A program made the translations under genes and the position numbers. Positions 24,145-34,656 of a DNA stretch of 64,000 nucleotides are shown piece after piece (the first letter of the stretch is position 1; the number at the start of each line of letters is the position of its first letter). This DNA is from Bradyrhizobium nitroreducens (GTDB lineage: Bacteria; Pseudomonadota; Alphaproteobacteria; Rhizobiales; Xanthobacteraceae): positions 2,939,682-3,003,681 of the forward strand of contig NZ_LFJC01000003.1 of NCBI RefSeq assembly GCF_002776695.1, given 5' to 3'. A model generated the notes under the pieces. It was given only the letters and a program-made list of their open reading frames with translations, was not told where the DNA came from and did not search any database.

Positions 24145-25677
24145 TCACAACGGCAGATTGTCGTGCTTCTTCGCCGGCGTTTCCACCTTCTTGTCCTTCA
24201 GCATCGCCAGCGCCCTTGCGATGCGCTTGCGCGTCGAGTGCGGCATGATGACGTCGTCGATGTAGCCGCGCTCGGCGGCGATGAAGGGTGACAGGAAGCG
24301 GTCTTCGTATTCCTTGGTGCGGGCGGCGATCTTGTCGGGGTCGCCGATGTCGCTGCGGAAGATGATCTCGACCGCGCCCTTGGCGCCCATCACCGCGATC
24401 TGCGCCGTCGGCCAGGCGTAGTTCATGTCGGCGCCGATTTCCTTGGAGGCCATGACGTCGAAGGCGCCGCCATAGGCCTTGCGGGTGATGACGGTGACCA
24501 GCGGCACGGTGCATTGCGAGTAGGCGAACAGCAGTTTTGCGCCGTGCTTGATCAGGCCGCCATATTCCTGGCTCGTGCCCGGCAGGAAGCCCGGGACGTC
24601 GACGAAGGTGACGATCGGGATGTTGAAGGCGTCGCAGAAGCGGACGAAGCGTGCCGCCTTGCGGGATGCGTCAGAGTCGAGCACGCCGGCCAGCACCATC
24701 GGCTGGTTGGCGACGAAGCCGACGGTGCGCCCCGCAATGCGGCCAAAGCCGGTGACGATGTTCTTGGCGAACATGTCCGCGATCTCGAAGAAATCGCCCT
24801 CGTCCACGACCTTCAGGATTAGCTCCTTCATGTCGTAGGGCTTGTTCGGATTGTCGGGGATCAAGGTGTCGAGCGACATGTCGACCCGGCCGATGTCATC
24901 GAAGCTCGGCCATTCCGGCACGCCGTCGGTGTTGTTGGACGGCAGGAAATCGATCAGGCGACGCATCTGCAACAGCGTCTCGACGTCGTTCTCGAAGGCG
25001 CCGTCGGCGATCGAGGAGCGCGTGGCGTGCACGGAAGCGCCGCCGAGCTCTTCGGCGGTGACCACTTCGTTCGTCACGGTCTTCACGACATCGGGGCCGG
25101 TGACGAACATGTAGCTGGTGTTCTTCACCATGAAGATGAAGTCGGTCATCGCAGGCGAATAGACGTCGCCGCCGGCGCAGGGGCCCATGATGACGGAGAT
25201 CTGCGGGATCACGCCCGAGGCCAGCACGTTGCGGCGGAACACATAGGAATAGCCGGCGAGCGCGGCGACGCCCTCCTGGATGCGGGCGCCGCCCGCGTCA
25301 TAGAGGCCGATGATGGGCGCCCTCGCCTTCATCGCCATGTCCTGGAGTTTTGTAATTTTCAGCGCATGCGTTTCGGAGAGCGAGCCCCCGAACACGGTGA
25401 AGTCTTTCGCGAAGACAAACGTCTTGCGGCCATTCACCGTGCCCCAGCCGGTGACGACGCCGTCGCCCGGCACCTTGGTCTTCTCCATGCCGAACTCGGT
25501 GGAGCGGTGCTCGACGAACATGTCGAACTCCTCGAACGATCCCTTGTCGAGCAGGAGCTCGATGCGCTCGCGCGCGGTCAGCTTGCCGCGGGCGTGCTGC
25601 GCCTCGATGCGCTTCTCCCCGCCGCCGAGCTTTGCGCCGGCACGACGATCTTCAAGGGCGTCCAGGATGTGTTTCAT
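24145..25677 (-). CDS. pccB: acyl-CoA (propionyl-CoA) carboxylase beta subunit
   Basis: 510 residues, the usual length. It is the carboxyltransferase component that moves CO2 from carboxy-biotin to propionyl-CoA or acetyl-CoA. Visible features: [19 protein letters not shown] near the start, the oxyanion [15 protein letters not shown] in the first crotonase-like half, and [20 protein letters not shown] plus [12 protein letters not shown] in the second half. The biotin-carrying alpha subunit is not in the window. Propionyl-CoA is the usual substrate for this branch ([15 protein letters not shown] start). Confidence 0.95.
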   Translation of the reverse strand: MKHILDALEDRRAGAKLGGGEKRIEAQHARGKLTARERIELLLDKGSFEEFDMFVEHRSTEFGMEKTKVPGDGVVTGWGTVNGRKTFVFAKDFTVFGGSLSETHALKITKLQDMAMKARAPIIGLYDAGGARIQEGVAALAGYSYVFRRNVLASGVIPQISVIMGPCAGGDVYSPAMTDFIFMVKNTSYMFVTGPDVVKTVTNEVVTAEELGGASVHATRSSIADGAFENDVETLLQMRRLIDFLPSNNTDGVPEWPSFDDIGRVDMSLDTLIPDNPNKPYDMKELILKVVDEGDFFEIADMFAKNIVTGFGRIAGRTVGFVANQPMVLAGVLDSDASRKAARFVRFCDAFNIPIVTFVDVPGFLPGTSQEYGGLIKHGAKLLFAYSQCTVPLVTVITRKAYGGAFDVMASKEIGADMNYAWPTAQIAVMGAKGAVEIIFRSDIGDPDKIAARTKEYEDRFLSPFIAAERGYIDDVIMPHSTRKRIARALAMLKDKKVETPAKKHDNLPL

Positions 25678-25815
25678 TTGCTCCCGCCAGTTCTTAAGTG
25701 ATGCGGGGTTCTAACACGGCATTTTGCGGACCGGAAAGCGCCTTTCCGCGCCGCAGGGCTGCCCTGTCCGGGCCAAAAGCGTGAGAGATTACAAAGTTTT
25801 GCCCGGGAGGCGAGC

Positions 25816-26220
25816 ATGGACGAGAGAATGGCCGAGACCGGTGCGGCAACGGGCGGCGTCAACATCCTGCTCCGGCTGGAGGGCCTCACCCTGTTTATCG
25901 GGATGGTGATGCTCTACTGGGCCTGGGACGGCTCCTGGCTGGTCTTTGCCCTGCTCTTCTTCGTCCCCGATCTCAGCTTCCTGGCATACCTGTCCGACGC
26001 CAAATTCGGCGCGTTGGTCTACAACGCCGCCCACAGCTATATGGCGCCGGTGGCGCTGCTGACGCTGGGCTTCGGCCTCGGCTCGCCGCTCACCTTGTCC
26101 ATCGCTCTGATCTGGCTCGCCCATATCGGCATCGACCGGGCACTCGGCTATGGCCTGAAATATTCCGCCGGTTTCGGCTTCACCCATCTGGGCCGGATCG
26201 GGCGGCAAAAGGAGGCCTGA
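25816..26220 (+). CDS. DUF4260 membrane protein
   Basis: 134 residues with about four hydrophobic helices (LFIGMVMLYWAWD, LVFALLFFVPDLSFLAYL, APVALLTLGFGLG, LSIALIWLAHIGIDRALGYG). The C-terminal WLAHIGIDRALGYGLKY plus TGFxxTHLGRIGR-like ending (GFGFTHLGRIGR) identifies DUF4260. Function unknown. The ATG follows GGGAGGCGAGC. It is divergent from the carboxylase gene. Confidence 0.9.
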   Translation: MDERMAETGAATGGVNILLRLEGLTLFIGMVMLYWAWDGSWLVFALLFFVPDLSFLAYLSDAKFGALVYNAAHSYMAPVALLTLGFGLGSPLTLSIALIWLAHIGIDRALGYGLKYSAGFGFTHLGRIGRQKEA

Positions 26221-26349
26221 ACCCCGGCGCCGGCCAGTTGACCGGGCCGGCCGATTCAGGCTTGCTTCGCGCTTGCGATCAGGCGCCGAATGTTGCGTGA
26301 GCCCAGTCGGTACGGCGGCGGTCCCCAGGCCCTGGCTCAGCATCACCTC

Positions 26350-26946
26350 ATGTCCGCGACGGTCGTCCCCCTGCCGCCGAACTCATCGTCCGAAACCATC
26401 GACTTCCTGCGGCGGATGGCCAGCATGGTGTCGGGGCGGAACGGCGAGATGCTGCTGCGCGCCGCGAGCCTGATCGAGCAGCTCGGCCAGCGGGCGATGT
26501 CGGCCGAGCGGCTCTATCACCAGCAGCAGATCGAGAGCACCCGCAACGCCGAGCTGCGCGAGGCCGCCGAGCTCGCCTCCGATGCCATGGTCGGCCAGAT
26601 CGAGGCGCTGCGGGCACAGCTTGCCGAGGTCACCGCGGCAGCCGCAGCCGAGCGTGCCGCCTTCGACGCCGAGCGCGGCAAGCTGATCGACCTGATGCAG
26701 AATGCCGAGAGCCATATCGGCAAGCTCACGACCGAGCTGGACAGCTTGCGCGCCTCGGTCGACAGCTTCAACGAGACCGTGGTCTCGGTGCCGATCGAGG
26801 TGCTGCGGCTGGCGCGGACTCAGTTCGATGTCCTCTCCGCCGGCTTTGCCCGCAGGGGCGACGTGATCTCGCAGGCGATGAGCGAGATCGGCGGCTTTGC
26901 AATCGACCAGGCGCTCACGGCGAAGAAGACGGCCGACAAGGCCTGA
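26350..26946 (+). CDS. coiled-coil protein of unknown function
   Basis: 198 residues from the ATG at 26350; an in-frame ATG 60 nt further up adds a Gly-rich segment without support. Long helices with heptads run from about residue 50 to 150 (EAAELASDAMVGQIEALRAQ and ESHIGKLTTELDSLRASVDS). There is no membrane segment. The helix-rich pattern resembles filament- or phasin-like proteins, but I cannot assign a family. The gene stands alone, 78 nt before a secreted hydrolase. Confidence 0.6.
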   Translation: MSATVVPLPPNSSSETIDFLRRMASMVSGRNGEMLLRAASLIEQLGQRAMSAERLYHQQQIESTRNAELREAAELASDAMVGQIEALRAQLAEVTAAAAAERAAFDAERGKLIDLMQNAESHIGKLTTELDSLRASVDSFNETVVSVPIEVLRLARTQFDVLSAGFARRGDVISQAMSEIGGFAIDQALTAKKTADKA

Positions 26947-27024
26947 GCCCAGCGACAGCCGGTGTCAAATTGACAGGGCGCGGCTGCGTTGTTCTACTCC
27001 CGCAAAATCACCAGGGAGGATCCG

Positions 27025-28017
27025 ATGCCGACGGCATTCCGCGTCGCTGCAACGCTCATTGCGCTCTACGCGTCCACCATGCTCGCCCATGCGCAATCCC
27101 TGCCCAAGGAAGTCGCCACCCGCGCCGAGATCTACCCGATCCCCTCCCTCACCCTCTCCGACCAGCAATTCCTCAGCGGCGATGCCGCCGCCGGCAAGCC
27201 GGTGACGGTCGCCGGCGAATTCCGCGTCGCGCAAGGCACCGGCAAGCTTCCCGTCGTGGTGCTGATGCACGGCTCGAGCGGCGTCGGCGCCACCACCGAG
27301 GCCTGGGTGCACGCCTTCAACGCCATGGGCATCTCGACCTTCGTGATCGACGGTTTCACCGGCCGCGGGCTGACGGTGGTCGGACCGAACCAGGCCCTGC
27401 TCGGCCGGCTCAATCTGATCATCGACATCTACCGTTCGCTTGAGATCCTTGCCAAGCACCCGCGCGTCGATCCCGATCGCATCGTGCTGATGGGTTTTTC
27501 GCGCGGCGGACAGGCAACGCTCTATGCGAGCCTCGACCGCTTCAACAAGCTCTGGAACAAGTCCGGCATCCAGTTCGCGGCCTACGTCCCGTTCTACCCG
27601 GATTGCTCGACGACCTATGTCGGCGACAGCGAGGTCGCGGCGCGTCCCATCCGCATCTTCCACGGCACGCCCGACGACTACAATCCCGTGAAGAGCTGCA
27701 AGGCGTTCGTCGAACGGCTCAAGTCGGCCGGGCACGACGTGGTGCTGACCGAATACCCCGACAGCGCGCACGGATTCGACAGCGGCCTGCTCGGCGTCAG
27801 CACCGTTGCGGTGTCCGCCAATGCGCAGACCGTGCGCAACTGCAAGATCAAGGAAGGCGACGGCGGCGTGCTGATGAACGGCGACACCAACGCGCCCTTC
27901 ACCTACAAGGACTCCTGCGTCGAGCTCAATCCGCATGTCGGTGGCAATCCGAAGACGGCCGCGGAGTCGCGCAAGGCGGTGGAGGAGTTCCTGCAGGTGT
28001 TGTTCAAGCTGGGGTGA
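27025..28017 (+). CDS. secreted dienelactone-hydrolase-like alpha/beta hydrolase
   Basis: 330 residues from the ATG at 27025, with AGGGAGGAT upstream and a signal peptide (TLIALYASTMLAHAQ). Alpha/beta-hydrolase features: VVVLMHGSSG (oxyanion), nucleophile Ser159 in GFSRGG, acid near Asp217-218 (HGTPDDYNP) and His249 (DSAHGFDS). The usual dienelactone hydrolase nucleophile is Cys; here it is Ser, so an esterase role is more likely. Four further Cys (CSTT, KSCKAF, NCKI, DSC) may form disulfides in the periplasm. Substrate unknown. Confidence 0.88.
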   Translation: MPTAFRVAATLIALYASTMLAHAQSLPKEVATRAEIYPIPSLTLSDQQFLSGDAAAGKPVTVAGEFRVAQGTGKLPVVVLMHGSSGVGATTEAWVHAFNAMGISTFVIDGFTGRGLTVVGPNQALLGRLNLIIDIYRSLEILAKHPRVDPDRIVLMGFSRGGQATLYASLDRFNKLWNKSGIQFAAYVPFYPDCSTTYVGDSEVAARPIRIFHGTPDDYNPVKSCKAFVERLKSAGHDVVLTEYPDSAHGFDSGLLGVSTVAVSANAQTVRNCKIKEGDGGVLMNGDTNAPFTYKDSCVELNPHVGGNPKTAAESRKAVEEFLQVLFKLG

Positions 28018-28040
28018 GTGGCAGTTCGGCTTGCACCGCT

Positions 28041-28136
28041 GCCGTAGGGCGGGCAAAGCGAAGCGTGCCCACGAATTGCGGATGACGGAAAGAGATCGTG
28101 GGCACGGCGCTGCGCGCCTTTGCCCACTCTACGGCA
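28041..28136. repeat. palindromic repeat GCCGTAGGGCGGGCAAAGCG family
   Basis: GCCGTAGGGCGGGCAAAGCG and the inverted CGCCTTTGCCCACTCTACGGC bracket a CGTGCCCACGA / TCGTGGGCACG inner stem. A related unit is at 39720-39806. Confidence 0.85.
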
Positions 28137-28173
28137 GCTCCGCCTTGGGCGCCGGCGTCCGCACCATATCCTC

Positions 28174-28296
28174 CGTCATTGCGAGCCACCGGGTCCGCGC
28201 GACGCGCGGCCCGATGACAGGCTCCGCGAAGCAATCCAGACTGCCTCAAAGGAGAGACTCTGGATTGCTTCGTCGCAAGAGCTCCTCGCAATGACG
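28174..28296. repeat. dispersed palindromic repeat, CGTCATTGCGAG family (long form)
   Basis: CGTCATTGCGAGCCACCGGG at one end and GAGCTCCTCGCAATGACG at the other, with inner GCAATCCAGA / TCTGGATTGC arms. The left arm carries an extra GC-rich hairpin (CCGCGCGACGCGCGG). Confidence 0.85.
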
Positions 28297-28321
28297 CCGG
28301 AGACTGGCGCGGCAGCGCTAG

Positions 28322-29179
28322 TTAGATCGCGCCGATCTCGGCAAGGCAGGCTTGCGTCAGCGGCATGCGCTCACCGACGAGCCGCGGCTCCTTGCAATCC
28401 ATGTTGAGCGCGAACACCGTGTGCGCCTCGCCCTTCTCGGCCCAGCCGACCATCCAGCCGAGTGATGGCTCACCGCGCTCGGCGCCCAAGAGGCCGGACT
28501 TGACGCGAATGACGCTGTCCCCCACCTTGGTCACCGGCAGGATGTCGGCAACGAGATCCTGGCTACGCTTGGAGACCGGCAGCGCGCGGCGGCGCAGCCG
28601 ATCGACGAAATCGACCTGCTCGACCGGGTCGATACGCAAATTCCCGGTGAGCCAGAACTGGTCGATGCCGCCGCCGATATCGCGATTGCCGTAGTCGAAC
28701 TCATCGACGTATTTCTGCATGCGTTCCTGGCCGATGCGGCGCGCGATCTCCTGATAGACCGGCACGGCACTCACCGCGATCGCGCTGCGCAGCGTGTGAT
28801 CCTTGTTCCAGGCCTCGATCGGACGCGTCACGCCGTCCCATGGGAACACGTCCTTGTCGGGATCAGTGACGACGCCGGTCTCCAGCGCAATCAGCGAATT
28901 CGCAACCTTGAAGGTCGAGGCCGGCAGCTTCCCCTCGCCCGAGCGCTCCTTGTCGCTGGCGACGACCAGATAATCCTCGACCTTGTAACCGACGAAGGTG
29001 CCCGACGTGCCGAGATCGGTGAAGCGCTTTGCGAGACTGTCACGGATCTCGTTCCGCGGCGGCGCGACATGCGCGAGCGCGCGTTGCGGCAGGATGGCAG
29101 ATGCGGCGAGAAGGCCGAGGGCGGAACGGCGGGTGATCAAGAGCGATATCCGTTGAGCAGTGAAAGCGACCGCGACCAT
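28322..29179 (-). CDS. class D (OXA-type) beta-lactamase
   Basis: 285 residues from an ATG at 29179; a TTG start nearer the signal peptide is possible. A Tat-like signal (ITRRSALGLLAASAILPQ) precedes the mature enzyme. Class D motifs: S88-T-F-K91 (active-site Ser and carbamylatable Lys), S137-A-V139, Y163-G-N165, W176-L and K228-S-G230 followed by GWMVGWAE. All catalytic residues are present, so it should hydrolyse or at least bind beta-lactams in the periplasm. There is no transposon, integron or divergent regulator nearby, so it is probably a native chromosomal gene. Confidence 0.93.
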   Translation of the reverse strand: MVAVAFTAQRISLLITRRSALGLLAASAILPQRALAHVAPPRNEIRDSLAKRFTDLGTSGTFVGYKVEDYLVVASDKERSGEGKLPASTFKVANSLIALETGVVTDPDKDVFPWDGVTRPIEAWNKDHTLRSAIAVSAVPVYQEIARRIGQERMQKYVDEFDYGNRDIGGGIDQFWLTGNLRIDPVEQVDFVDRLRRRALPVSKRSQDLVADILPVTKVGDSVIRVKSGLLGAERGEPSLGWMVGWAEKGEAHTVFALNMDCKEPRLVGERMPLTQACLAEIGAI

Positions 29180-29213
29180 GCAGCCGCTATCGTGGTGAAA
29201 CGATGACAGCGCG

Positions 29214-29477
29214 TCAGCGTCCTCGGCCCGACAGCCGCAGCACGAACACCAGCACCTCGGCGACGGCCTTGTAGAGATCCGGCGGGATCTCCTCGCCGAG
29301 CTCGACCTTGGACAGCGCGCCGGCCAGGACCTCGTTTTCCTCGATCGGGATGTCGTGGGCCTTGGCGATCTCGACGATCTTTTCGCCGATCGTGCCTTTG
29401 CCCTTGGCAACGACGACCGGCGCGTTGGTGCCCTTCTCGTAATGCAGCGCGATCGCGAGCTTGGATGGATCGCTCAT
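29214..29477 (-). CDS. FlhB C-terminal-like export switch protein (FlhX type)
   Basis: 87 residues matching the cytoplasmic C-terminal part of FlhB/YscU ([20 protein letters not shown], then [20 protein letters not shown] and [20 protein letters not shown]). The autocleavage NPTH is replaced by DPSK, as expected for a stand-alone paralogue that mimics the cleaved fragment. Its ATG overlaps the fliK stop by 4 nt, so the two are made together, fitting the FliK-FlhB substrate switch in the flagellar export apparatus. Confidence 0.9.
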   Translation of the reverse strand: MSDPSKLAIALHYEKGTNAPVVVAKGKGTIGEKIVEIAKAHDIPIEENEVLAGALSKVELGEEIPPDLYKAVAEVLVFVLRLSGRGR

Positions 29478-31066
29478 GTGGCGCGATCCAGGAAATGGCC
29501 GGCGCGGGCCGGCGCCGGCTGCGGCGGGGTACCATCACGGACCACGATGTCGCCGGGCTTGAGCTCGGCCCTCATCAGGGCCTGATTGAGCTCACCGACG
29601 CCGGCGCGGAGCTGCTGTGCGGTCGCCGGCCGCTCCGCCCACATCCGCACGAAGGTCTTGTCGCCGCTCAGCGTAATCAAGGCATGAACGGGACCGGCCG
29701 GCTCGACGTTCAGCGTGAAGCGCGCGCGCCAGGCCTGCTTGGCGGGATCGGCGGATTCGTTGCCGCCGTCGCGCGAGATCTCGAACTGCGCCATCGCGGT
29801 GCCTTGCGGCGTCGCAAAGGGAATCTCGAAATTCCACTGCGGCACGGCCGGGTCGATCCGATGACCGCTGGCGTCGGTGCGATCAGGGAGCGAGGCGACC
29901 TGCAACAGCGTTTGCCGCGCGATTGCGGCGTCGGTGTCGTCGAGCAGGCGATGCACCGTTGCGGGGAGCGGCGTATCGGGCGCGAGCGATGGCGATGCGA
30001 TGGGCTGTGGCGCCGGCAGTGCGCCACGGAACGGCGGCGGTGTCGCGCGCGCGGAGGATTCGAAGATGTGGCCGTCGGGCACGGCCTTGTTCGAGCCCGG
30101 AACGTTGCCGGTCAGGCGCGGCAGGTTTTGCGTGACCTCCTGCAGCAGGGTCGCGGCAAGGCCTGCGGACATGGTCTTGGGCATCGCGGCCTGCGGTGGG
30201 CCGCCGGCGATGTCGGCGAGCACGGCAGCGGCGGGATTGGCGTTGCGGGGCGTTTGCGGTGATTGGGCGACGTCGGGGCCGGATGGCGGCAACGCGACCG
30301 GCGCGGCGGCGACCTGCGCTGTCGGCGTGGCGCTCGTCGGAAGCGCGGCGGCCTGGGTCTGCGGCGCCGCGGTTTCAATCGTGGCCAGCGTCTGGCGCAA
30401 CACCAGCAGCGCTGCTTTCAGATCCGGCACGGTACCGGAGGACGGCGTCGCGCCCGCGGCAAGCGAGGCTTCGAGGAACAGGCCTGATTTCTGGAAGGCG
30501 GATTCGATATCGCCGCCATCGAGGGCGGTGTCGAGCGGCGTCTGCTGCGCCAGCACGTCGAGCACCGCCTGCTTCAGCCCCGCCGGCAGATCGCTGCCGG
30601 TGACGACGGCCGCTAGATTGGCGAACAGCGGCGCCTGGCTGCCCTGCCTGGTGACGGCCTCGGCGGAGGCGACGGTGACGGCGACCTGCTCCGCCGGCGT
30701 CAGCGTGGCGCGTGCCGCGCTCGCGGACGGCGCAAGCGGCGGACTTTCAACCAGCGACGCCGCACGCGGCGTCAGCGTGATCTGATCGGTCGCCGCCTCG
30801 CCCGCCCCGTTGATGACGGCGAGACGAATGGTGCCGTCGTTCTGCGACACCGCGAGCTGGAGATTTTGCCCCGGCGTCAGCGGCACCTCCGACATCACAT
30901 CCATCGAGAGGTTGGCGATCGCGATCCGCACCAGATTGTCGGCCATCACGCTGAGGACCCTGGCGTCCACGACGCTGCCGGCCTGCAGCACGAGTTCAGG
31001 CGTCGTCGCATCAGCCGCGGGGCTGGCGGCACTGACGGGAAGGATGGAAGTGACCGGCGTCGGCAT
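29474..31066 (-). CDS. fliK: flagellar hook-length control protein
   Basis: 530 residues from the ATG at 31066; a GTG 24 nt upstream is possible. A long Ala/Pro/Gln-rich, low-complexity N-terminal and middle region acts as the ruler. The conserved C-terminal FliK domain is at about residues 400-500, with [20 protein letters not shown] and [20 protein letters not shown]. FliK measures hook length and, by contact with FlhB, switches export from hook to filament proteins. It is separate from any main flagellar cluster. Confidence 0.85.
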   Translation of the reverse strand: MPTPVTSILPVSAASPAADATTPELVLQAGSVVDARVLSVMADNLVRIAIANLSMDVMSEVPLTPGQNLQLAVSQNDGTIRLAVINGAGEAATDQITLTPRAASLVESPPLAPSASAARATLTPAEQVAVTVASAEAVTRQGSQAPLFANLAAVVTGSDLPAGLKQAVLDVLAQQTPLDTALDGGDIESAFQKSGLFLEASLAAGATPSSGTVPDLKAALLVLRQTLATIETAAPQTQAAALPTSATPTAQVAAAPVALPPSGPDVAQSPQTPRNANPAAAVLADIAGGPPQAAMPKTMSAGLAATLLQEVTQNLPRLTGNVPGSNKAVPDGHIFESSARATPPPFRGALPAPQPIASPSLAPDTPLPATVHRLLDDTDAAIARQTLLQVASLPDRTDASGHRIDPAVPQWNFEIPFATPQGTAMAQFEISRDGGNESADPAKQAWRARFTLNVEPAGPVHALITLSGDKTFVRMWAERPATAQQLRAGVGELNQALMRAELKPGDIVVRDGTPPQPAPARAGHFLDRAT

Positions 31067-31117
31067 CTCAGGGGCCCAAGGGAGCCCCACCCTAACGCCG
31101 CCGTCGTAAACCTCTCG

Positions 31118-31912
31118 TTAAGGACCTTTGGCCACGGAGGCCTGTGCCGCCGCCAAAACCGCCACGGCAGCCTCGAAATCCCTGAGGCGCGTGGCCCGGC
31201 GGGCGGCCGCCTCCTCGTCCACGCCCCATTGCTCGCTGTTCCAGTCCTCATCGACATGGGCGGCATCCCAGACCTGGCCGGCATCGCGCACGCCATGGGC
31301 CAGGGCCAGCGCCAGCAGCGCCGAGCCGGTCAGGGTCGTCACCACATGGAGCGCGGCGACCGACCAGGCATCCCCCGGCAGCGCCGCGCGGGCGGCCCGA
31401 AGCGCCTCGTCCGGCTGCTTCACATGCATGACGCCCTCGGACAGGATGAAATGCGCTCCGAGCGTCTCCGCCGCCCAGAACAGCACGGGATCCCAATGCG
31501 CGGCCTCGCGGGCGACGAGCCCTTCCGGGTGGCCGGCGCGGTAGAACAGCAGGTCGGACTCGAGATATTTTGCAAGGTCCTCGGCGACGAGCTCGACGCG
31601 ATCCACCACGCCCTCGACCACACTGTTGGCAATGCGCGTCAACGGCATGCTCACCGGATCGATGCTCTCGCCCTGAGCCGCCCATTCCCCGGCTACGGCA
31701 TCGGCGAGTGTCCGCGCAGGGATCACCACCTGGCGACCCGACGGCGTGCGGATCGGCTTGCCGTCGAGCGTGATGGCAAAGCCGCCCTCGGTCTCGGTGA
31801 CGCCGGCCTCCTTGTAGAAGCGCTTGCGCCGCGGCGTGCGCGCGGATGCGCGCGCCGATTCCCGCGGATCCGGCGGAGGCTGGCTTGCTGCTTCTTCGAA
31901 CAATTCGCGCAT
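31118..31912 (-). CDS. ATP12 family F1-ATPase assembly chaperone
   Basis: 264 residues. ATP12 binds the alpha subunit of F1-ATPase before assembly; homologues are characteristic of alphaproteobacteria and mitochondria. Features: KRFYKEAGVTETEGGFAITL, then LDGKPIRTPSGRQVVIP, EWAAQGESIDPVSMPLTRIA and a DLLFYRAGHPEGLVAREAAH stretch. It lies 116 nt downstream of the pseudouridine synthase gene, an arrangement common in Rhizobiales. Confidence 0.95.
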   Translation of the reverse strand: MRELFEEAASQPPPDPRESARASARTPRRKRFYKEAGVTETEGGFAITLDGKPIRTPSGRQVVIPARTLADAVAGEWAAQGESIDPVSMPLTRIANSVVEGVVDRVELVAEDLAKYLESDLLFYRAGHPEGLVAREAAHWDPVLFWAAETLGAHFILSEGVMHVKQPDEALRAARAALPGDAWSVAALHVVTTLTGSALLALALAHGVRDAGQVWDAAHVDEDWNSEQWGVDEEAAARRATRLRDFEAAVAVLAAAQASVAKGP

Positions 31913-32028
31913 GTGAGTCTTCGGTTCCGGTCGCTGGATGCCAGGCTTTTAGGATAAGCCCTGTGGCCGATAAAGCGAGCAGCAGGCATGAGGGAACTTG
32001 CGGGCCACGGGGCCGCTCGCCAAGCCCC

Positions 32029-33270
32029 CTACTCCTCCGGCGCGTTCTCGATCGGGTCGAACCGGCTCGCATCCAGCCCGAGCAGATTCCACGACTGCTG
32101 CATGTGCGGCGGCAGCGGCGCGGTGGCGTCGATCACCCCGCCACGCGGATGCGGAATGACGATGCGGCGCGCCAAGAGATGCAGCCGATTCTGCAGGCCG
32201 CCCGGCAGCTGCCAGTTCTCGATGTTGAAATATTTGGGATCACCGACGATGGGATGGCCGATATGAGCCATGTGGGCGCGCAGCTGGTGAGTGCGGCCCG
32301 TCACCGGCTTCAGCGACACCCAGGTCAACTTGTTGCCGGCGGTCTCGACCACCGCGTAATAGGTCACAGCATGGCTGGCGCCCTCGTCGCCGTGCTGGGC
32401 GATGCGCATGATGGTGTCGTCCTCGCTCTCTTCCTTGGCGAGGAAGGTCGAGATGCGGCCCTGCTTCGGCTTGGGCAGGCCCGGCACCAGCGCCCAATAG
32501 ACCTTGCGCGCAGATCTGGAACGAAATGCGCCGGTCAGATGCGAGGCGGCAAAGCGCGTCTTGGCGATCAGCAGGCAGCCCGAGGTTTCGCGATCGATAC
32601 GGTGCACGAGGCGCGGCTTCTGGCCCTTGGCATCCCGCATCACCTCCAGCATCTGGTCGATGTGCCGCGTCATGCCCGAGCCGCCCTGCACGGCAAGGCC
32701 GGCCGGCTTGTTGAGGACGAGGACGTCGTCATCCTCGTAGATCGTCATCTCCTTGAGCGCCTTGAGCGTCTTCTGCGCGGCCTCCGAGAGCTCGCCGACG
32801 GCCTTCGGCGCATCGACCTTCAGCGGCGGAATGCGGACGCTCTGGCCCTCCTCCAGACGGTCCTTGCTGTCGACGCGCTTGCCGTCGACGCGCAGCTCGC
32901 CTTTGCGGACGACGCGCTGGATGTGCGAGAACGACAGGCCGGGAAAGCGCGCTTCGAGAAAACGGTCGACGCGCATGTTGTTCTCGTCGGCCGTCACTTT
33001 GACGGTCTGCACCTTGGTCGGCAGCAGCGCCTCGGCAGATTTTTCCGGCGCCGGCCTCTCGAATTCGACCTTCTCCAGTCTGGCCTTGGGCGGACGCCGC
33101 TCGGAGCGCTCGGCGGCAAAGCGCGACGGCTTGGCGCCGGGTTTACCGCCCGGCTTGCCAGCGGGACGCGGCCCGGCCTTCTTCGCGCTCCGCGCCTGAT
33201 GCGGACGCGACTCGTCGCGCTCATCACGCGAACGCGGCTTTGGGTTCATTCTCTTGATACGGCGGCTCAT
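32029..33270 (-). CDS. RluA/RluC-type 23S rRNA pseudouridine synthase
   Basis: 413 residues. A basic, Pro/Gly/Lys-rich N-terminal extension of about 85 residues precedes an S4 RNA-binding domain (MRVDRFLEARFPGLSFSHIQ) and the catalytic domain. The catalytic Asp is in HRIDRETSGCLL, and GRTHQLRAHMAHIGHPIVGD is the second signature. It isomerises uridines in 23S rRNA. An in-frame ATG at 33249 is an alternative start. It lies in the common order degQ-rarA-rluA-atp12. Confidence 0.95.
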   Translation of the reverse strand: MSRRIKRMNPKPRSRDERDESRPHQARSAKKAGPRPAGKPGGKPGAKPSRFAAERSERRPPKARLEKVEFERPAPEKSAEALLPTKVQTVKVTADENNMRVDRFLEARFPGLSFSHIQRVVRKGELRVDGKRVDSKDRLEEGQSVRIPPLKVDAPKAVGELSEAAQKTLKALKEMTIYEDDDVLVLNKPAGLAVQGGSGMTRHIDQMLEVMRDAKGQKPRLVHRIDRETSGCLLIAKTRFAASHLTGAFRSRSARKVYWALVPGLPKPKQGRISTFLAKEESEDDTIMRIAQHGDEGASHAVTYYAVVETAGNKLTWVSLKPVTGRTHQLRAHMAHIGHPIVGDPKYFNIENWQLPGGLQNRLHLLARRIVIPHPRGGVIDATAPLPPHMQQSWNLLGLDASRFDPIENAPEE

Positions 33271-33322
33271 GGCTGCCTGCGTACCCTAAAAGGGGGCTCC
33301 CGTCACGGCGAAATGGCCATTT

Positions 33323-34656
33323 CTACCGCGACCCGCCCCGCTCCTTGCGCAGCTTGGCCCAGTAGTCCAGCCGCTTCCGGATCTCGCGCTCGAAGCCGCG
33401 CTCGGGCGGGTCGTAGAAGGTCTGGCGGCCCAGGGCTTCCGGGAAGTAGTCCTGGCCGGAGAAGGCGTCGGGGGTGTCGTGGTCGTATTCGTAGGCTGCG
33501 CCGTAGCCTTCCGACTTCATCAGCTTGGTCGGCGAATTGAGGATGTGCTTCGGCGGCAGCAGCGAACCGGCCTGCTTTGCTGTTTGCATCGCGGCCTTGA
33601 AGGCGGTGTAAACCGCGTTCGATTTCGGCGCGGTGGCGAGATAGACGACGGCCTGCGCGATGGCGAGTTCGCCCTCGGGATGGCCGAGGAAGTCGAAGGC
33701 ATCCTTGGCGGCATTGGCGATGACGAGGGCCTGCGGATCGGCAAGCCCGATGTCCTCAACCGCCATGCGCACGACGCGGCGGGCCAGGAACAGCGGATCC
33801 TCGCCTGCATCCAGCATGCGGCAGAGATAATACAGCGCCGCATCGGGATCGGAGCCGCGCACCGATTTATGCAGCGCCGAGATCAGATTGTAATGGCCGT
33901 CGGCCGACTTGTCGTAGATCGGCGCGCGGCGCTGCAGGATCTCCTGCAGCTGTGCGGCGTTGAAGATCTCGTCCGTCCGCGCCGAGCGCCAGACTTCCTC
34001 GGCGAGCGTCAGCGAGGCGCGGCCATCCCCATCGGCCATGCGCACCAGAACGGCCCTCGCCTCGGCATCAAGCGGCAGCTTCCTGCCCTCGACCGCCTCG
34101 GCATGTGCGAACAGCTTCTCGATCGCAGCCGCATCGAGCGAGCGGAACACCAGGACGCGCGCGCGCGACAAAAGCGCCGCGTTGAGCTCGAATGACGGGT
34201 TCTCCGTGGTGGCACCGACCATCACCACCGTGCCGTCCTCCATCACGGGCAGAAACGAGTCCTGCTGGGCGCGGTTGAATCTGTGCACCTCGTCGACGAA
34301 CAGCAGCGTGCCCTTGCCCATCTCGCGGCGGGCGCGCGCGGCATCGAACGCCTTCTTCAGGTCGGCGACGCCGGAGAACACCGCGGAGATCTGCTCGAAA
34401 TGCAGGTCCGTCGCATCCGCCAGGAGCCGCGCCACCGTGGTCTTGCCGGTGCCGGGCGGGCCCCAGAACACCAGGGATCCCAGCGTGCGCGTCTCCAGCA
34501 TGCGCGTCAGCGCGCCGTCGGGGCCGAGGATGTGATCCTGGCCGACGACCTCCGACAGCGCGCGCGGGCGCAGCCGGTCCGGCAGCGGATGCGGAGCCTC
34601 ATGGTCGAGCCCCGCCGCGGCGAAGAGAGTTGGCGTCTGCTGTGGTCGCTTCGGAC

